Shown piece by piece: positions 5,101 to 5,656 of a stretch of 5,656 nt of DNA. The notes beneath the pieces are model-generated. The model did not search any database. It saw nothing but the letters and a program-made list of their open reading frames with translations, and had not been told where the DNA came from. This DNA is from Elusimicrobia bacterium RIFCSPHIGHO2_02_FULL_57_9 (GTDB lineage: Bacteria; Elusimicrobiota; Elusimicrobia; UBA1565; UBA9628). How positions within the stretch are numbered: the first letter of the stretch is position 1; each line of letters begins with the position of its first letter. Both the position numbers and the translations under genes were made by a program. The DNA lies in the NCBI GenBank assembly GCA_001800015.1, contig MGUO01000294.1, positions 1 through 5,656 on the forward strand, written 5' to 3'.

Positions 5101-5656
5101 CCTGGCTGGCCACCGCCGTCCAGCTAACCGCCGCGCTGCTCTCTTCAATAGCCGTAAATCCAGCCCCGATGGGTATCGCCGCCAAACTCGAGCTCGAGCC
5201 GCCGCCCACGTAATTGGCAGCGCCGGCCCAGTTAAGCGAACCCACCCGGAAATAATACGTCGTGTCGGCCGCTAATGCCGACACCGTCAAAGTGCTCAGC
5301 CCCACGTTTGCCGTCGCCGAGGACAGAGCAATGCCGCCCGGCCCCAAGGCCCCGAAATTCGTACTTGAGGCCTCCAGAACATAGCCCTCGCTGCTCGCAG
5401 ACGCCGGACTTCCAGCCAAACCAACCCAGTTGACCGTCGAGCTCGCCTCATAGACCGAATCAATCACCACCCCGGAGACGGGCAAGGCCAGCGTCGGCGT
5501 TGAGCCCGCCACCGCGTAGTTCGCAGCGCCGTTCCAGTTAAGCGAGCCCACACGGAAATAATACGTGGTATTGCGCTCCAATCCCGTCAGCGTCAGCGTC
5601 GATTCGCTCACCATCGCCGTGGCCGAGGAATAGACCTGCCCGCCAGGCTCCAAGGC
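1733..5656 (-). CDS. Giant exported FN3-like repeat protein with glycine-rich module, 5'-truncated by the window edge
   Basis: The reading frame is open through the right edge and ends at a TAG at 1733-1735, giving 1,307 visible residues. Residue numbers here and in the module entries count from the TTG at 5653-5651, which lies inside a repeat and is not the start; the true start and any signal peptide are outside the window. Order of modules: four FN3-like repeats (edge to about 340), a solenoid-like and Gly-rich module (341-662), a degenerate FN3-like unit (663-753), two repeats (754-950), one canonical FN3 (951-1063), one more repeat (1064-1159) and a C-terminal beta domain (1160-1306). 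The sequence is rich in Ser, Thr, Ala and Gly, has few charged residues and only four Cys, and shows no transmembrane segment, as expected for an extracellular filament or adhesin. No catalytic motif is seen. FN3 arrays with Gly-rich solenoids are typical of large surface proteins; the ligand is unknown. The existence of the gene is near certain; the adhesin role is inferred. Confidence 0.95.
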   Translation of the reverse strand, partial: ALEPGGQVYSSATAMVSESTLTLTGLERNTTYYFRVGSLNWNGAANYAVAGSTPTLALPVSGVVIDSVYEASSTVNWVGLAGSPASASSEGYVLEASSTNFGALGPGGIALSSATANVGLSTLTVSALAADTTYYFRVGSLNWAGAANYVGGGSSSSLAAIPIGAGFTAIEESSAAVSWTAVASQGYALEASVNPTFSPLIFSSTTDGGAGSLAVFALSADTTYYFRVGSINHNGVSNYASLGSSSTLAQAPLSPLLPSGGVFLTSATVSWSAVTSQGYRLEASSAADFAGGLISSATGNGASTSLVVPGLDSGTTYYLRVGALNWNGAAHYAFAGSTVTKNSPKTWVGGVNSLWNTAGNWSPSGVPGKNDSVTIGIAASVEAAAAAISFSSLTLGSGTGASTGLTLSTTIVGGGSVIIYRGAGLTLGTTETIAVNGDFIMTPGSTLSHRGNLTTQSYAAKLDVSGLFDLQTGATITALGLGYRGGPTGVAGSGPGAGGTTGIAGAGGGGGGHGGAGSSGTGGSGGGANDVAANPQNLGSGGGGGDSPGQAGGGGGGLAAITAQTMRIYGLVDVSGADGKGGTGAGGGGSGGGINLTATTFEGTGTLKARGGAGGATVGGGGGGGRISVAVTGSGSACSLSFEVNGGTGTAASGGEGTVSSTSTIPAPAAFSGAGPSTSAISWSWSPAYGALNYQIFSSTGGSGQSPLLSAQATFYVTTDLPANTTSAFFVRATDCGQSSDSGAYELSTLAKSPSALAQSFPAAAVSSVTAAWAALPGSPQQDSAQGYRLEASTAADFSALVSSITPGVALSTLSPQGLDPNTTYYFRVASLNWAQIPGPYADLGSTPTLANAVFGAQFAGVFGSSLTVNWPALPASPPDASSKTAEGYRLELSTAANFSGVVYSSVTPGAALSTLTISGLSSETTYYGRVGSLNWALVPHYASLGFALTKDTTPPAALVDLQAQTSASSTTLSLSWTSPGNNGNSGCISSGRYQVDYATFTDYAFSTAAFAVDFSSSFCPAQAQALSLNDLFPNTTYFARLWAVDQAANAGPLSNAATAATLASPVATLPQSFTGVFQSSVTAAWAALPASPPDASSKTAEGYRLEASTAPDFSGTIFSSATTGVALSTLTVDGLATEVTYYFRVGSLNWNGVPNFTALDRLNMQLSLSTGALSFGALDVLFNSTVSISSIVVTNVGNIPVSLIVLGSTATLPSSPWVLGAAQDVDVPVLQGLWNTLQPGEGSFSTPITNDPRISGGGGGDYAGDQNGQAVPVGARRVLWFRFVRPTSTSSTAKEIFKVEVRPIFP
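2177..2464 (-). repeat. FN3-like protein repeat R9, last of the tandem family
   Basis: Residues 1064-1159. It has the long loop PASPPDASSKTAE, the strand EGYRLEASTAPDFSG, and a slightly altered signature, VTYYFRVGSLNWNGVPNF. It lacks the usual GSTxTLA exit and runs directly through TALDRLNMQL into the C-terminal domain. It is the closest relative of R7 within the window. Confidence 0.8.
2338..2395 (-). repeat. 58-base direct repeat, copy in R9 (partner at 2983-3040)
   Basis: By eye, 56 of 58 bases match the segment at 2983-3040 in R7. The match continues more weakly for about 13 bases on the low-coordinate side. The repeat encodes most of the loop PASPPDASSKTAE and the strand EGYRLE. It points to recent duplication or gene conversion between R7 and R9, with the unrelated canonical FN3 domain R8 lying between them. 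Confidence 0.9.
2465..2803 (-). other. Canonical FN3 domain (R8)
   Basis: Residues 951-1063. TTPPAALVDLQAQ at the A-strand, TLSLSWTSPGNNGNSG at the B-strand and loop, GRYQVDYATF at the C-strand, LNDLFPNTTYFARLWAVDQAANAGPLSNAA at the E-G strands. This is the ordinary bacterial FN3 pattern (D-x-x-P-P...L-x-W-x-x-P-G-x-x-G...T-x-Y-x-x-x-x-x-A-x-D-x-x-x-N). Two cysteines (987 and 1019) lie on either side of the C-strand segment and could form a disulfide. It sits between two units of the other FN3-like type. Confidence 0.85.
2804..3394 (-). repeat. FN3-like protein repeats R6 and R7
   Basis: Residues 754-950, two full units with the GYRLE and TTYY-x-RV-x-SLNW signatures. Both carry a longer loop between the B and C strands than the N-terminal array: PGSPQQDSAQ in R6 and PASPPDASSKTAE in R7. 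R7 has TTYYGRVGSLNW, with Gly replacing Phe, and exits through FALTKD rather than TLA just before a canonical FN3 domain. The R7 loop is nearly the same as that in R9, at protein and DNA level. Confidence 0.8.
2983..3040 (-). repeat. 58-base direct repeat, copy in R7 (partner at 2338-2395)
   Basis: Partner of the segment in R9, with two mismatches in 58 bases, both in the stretch coding for KTAEG. The flanking sequences diverge quickly on the high-coordinate side (AAWAAL in R9 against VNWPAL in R7). Confidence 0.9.
3395..3667 (-). other. Degenerate FN3-like domain (R5) following the glycine-rich module
   Basis: Residues 663-753. It keeps the FN3 outline: PAPAAFSGAG at the A-strand, ISWSWSPAYGALNYQIF for the B-C strands, LPANTTSAFFVRATDCG for the E-F strands and STLAKSP at the exit. 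It lacks the GYRLEAS and TTYYFRVGSLNW signatures of the tandem family. It contains one of the four cysteines (735). SWSWSPAYGALNYQIF and NTTSAFFVRA are closer to generic FN3 domains than to its neighbours, so it probably has a separate origin from the array. Confidence 0.6.
3668..4633 (-). other. Protein module: beta-solenoid-like region plus glycine-rich segment inserted in the FN3 array
   Basis: Residues 341-662. It opens with TWVGGVNSLWNTAGNWSPSG and VPGKNDSVTIG, an opening often seen in bacterial autotransporter-like and passenger-type solenoid proteins (W-x-x-x-GNW-S-P-x-G-x-P-x-x-N-D). Short strands follow (SFSSLTLGSG, LTLSTTIVGGGSVI, LTLGTTETIAVNGDF, GLFDLQTGATI) that read like rungs of a right-handed beta-solenoid. 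Residues 484-625 are very glycine-rich in three blocks separated by hydrophobic rungs (AAITAQTMRIYGLVDVSG and INLTATTFEGTGTLKARG), closing with GGGGGGGRISVAV. This alternation of Gly blocks and rungs recurs in large secreted proteins of myxobacteria and other Gram-negatives. The plus strand is correspondingly very C-rich. The role is unknown; a stiff spacer or an adhesive surface is plausible. Confidence 0.75.
4634..5656 (-). repeat. N-terminal array of four FN3-like protein repeats (R1 partial, R2-R4)
   Basis: Each unit is about 90-100 residues and follows one pattern: a Val-x-Trp B-strand (VNW, VSW), a central GYxLEAS strand, an SSAT...STLTV strand, the signature TTYYFRVGSLNW, then NG-x-x-NY and an exit of GSTxTLA. 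The signature corresponds to the F-strand of FN3 (usual form YxFRVxAxN), with LNW replacing the common AVN. R1 is cut by the window edge. R4 ends in STVTKN instead of STLA, exactly where the repeat array gives way to the Gly-rich module. The assignment to an FN3-like fold rests on the TYYFRV and VxW patterns. Confidence 0.85.
5534..5569 (-). repeat. 36-base repeat, copy 1 (encodes TTYYFRVGSLNW)
   Basis: This is the first of seven in-frame copies of a 36-base unit encoding the 12-residue F-strand signature. The others are at 5228-5263, 4958-4993 (SIN in place of SLN, His at the last position), 4679-4714 (YYLRVGALNW), 3155-3190, 2849-2884 (YYGRVGSLNW) and 2204-2239. Several copies share the same synonymous codons (plus-strand core cggaaataatacgt in four copies), so similarity persists at DNA level. 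Distances between neighbouring copies are 306, 270 and 279 bases in the N-terminal array and 306 in the C-terminal one, all multiples of three. Confidence 0.9.

Noticed and set aside
2204..5569. Repeats as a CRISPR array
   Set aside because: The repeat units are in frame inside one long coding sequence, spaced about 270-306 bases apart, and encode an FN3-type strand.
5651..5653. TTG as the start codon of the giant gene
   Set aside because: The frame continues upstream to the edge (GCC before it) and the position aligns with the middle of other repeats (ALxPGG), so it is internal.

Overview
The window carries four minus-strand genes, so the transcription order runs from high to low coordinates. 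All but one encode exported, Ser/Thr/Ala/Gly-rich or Ig-fold proteins. The long tandem fibronectin-III-like repeats built on TTYYFRVGSLNW, together with small secreted beta-sandwich proteins and two-domain Ig-like exported proteins, resemble surface-protein loci I associate with Elusimicrobiota or related uncultured diderm lineages, often known from metagenomes. This assignment is by family resemblance only. There is no rRNA or marker gene here, so treat it as about 55-60% likely.

Layout in transcription order. (1) 5656-1733: the 3' part of a giant exported repeat protein, about 1,307 residues visible and open at the window edge. Four FN3-like repeats are followed by a module of a beta-solenoid-like stretch and a very glycine-rich segment, then five more FN3-like units (one degenerate, one canonical), and a distinct C-terminal beta domain of about 147 residues. 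(2) 1703-1542: a 53-residue cytosolic-looking protein with a KR-rich N-terminus and a C-terminus resembling DUF4404. (3) 1541-1305: a 237-base intergenic region with an AT-rich imperfect dyad, a possible promoter and a GC-alternating potential hairpin. (4) 1304-366: a 312-residue exported protein of two Ig-like domains, reminiscent of DUF916-type partners of WxL proteins. (5) 343 to the window edge: the first 114 residues of a small exported protein beginning 22 bases after gene 4 stops.

The most interesting reading is that the C-terminal domain of the giant protein and the small secreted protein at the left edge look like versions of one module, with a two-domain Ig-like exported protein encoded between them. 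This is the same logic as WxL/DUF916 cell-surface complexes of Gram-positive bacteria: repeat adhesin, small beta-sandwich proteins and a dedicated binding protein. Here it would be in what is probably a diderm. That is inference from sequence pattern and gene order. The direct observations are the gene order, signal peptides, repeats and local sequence similarities.
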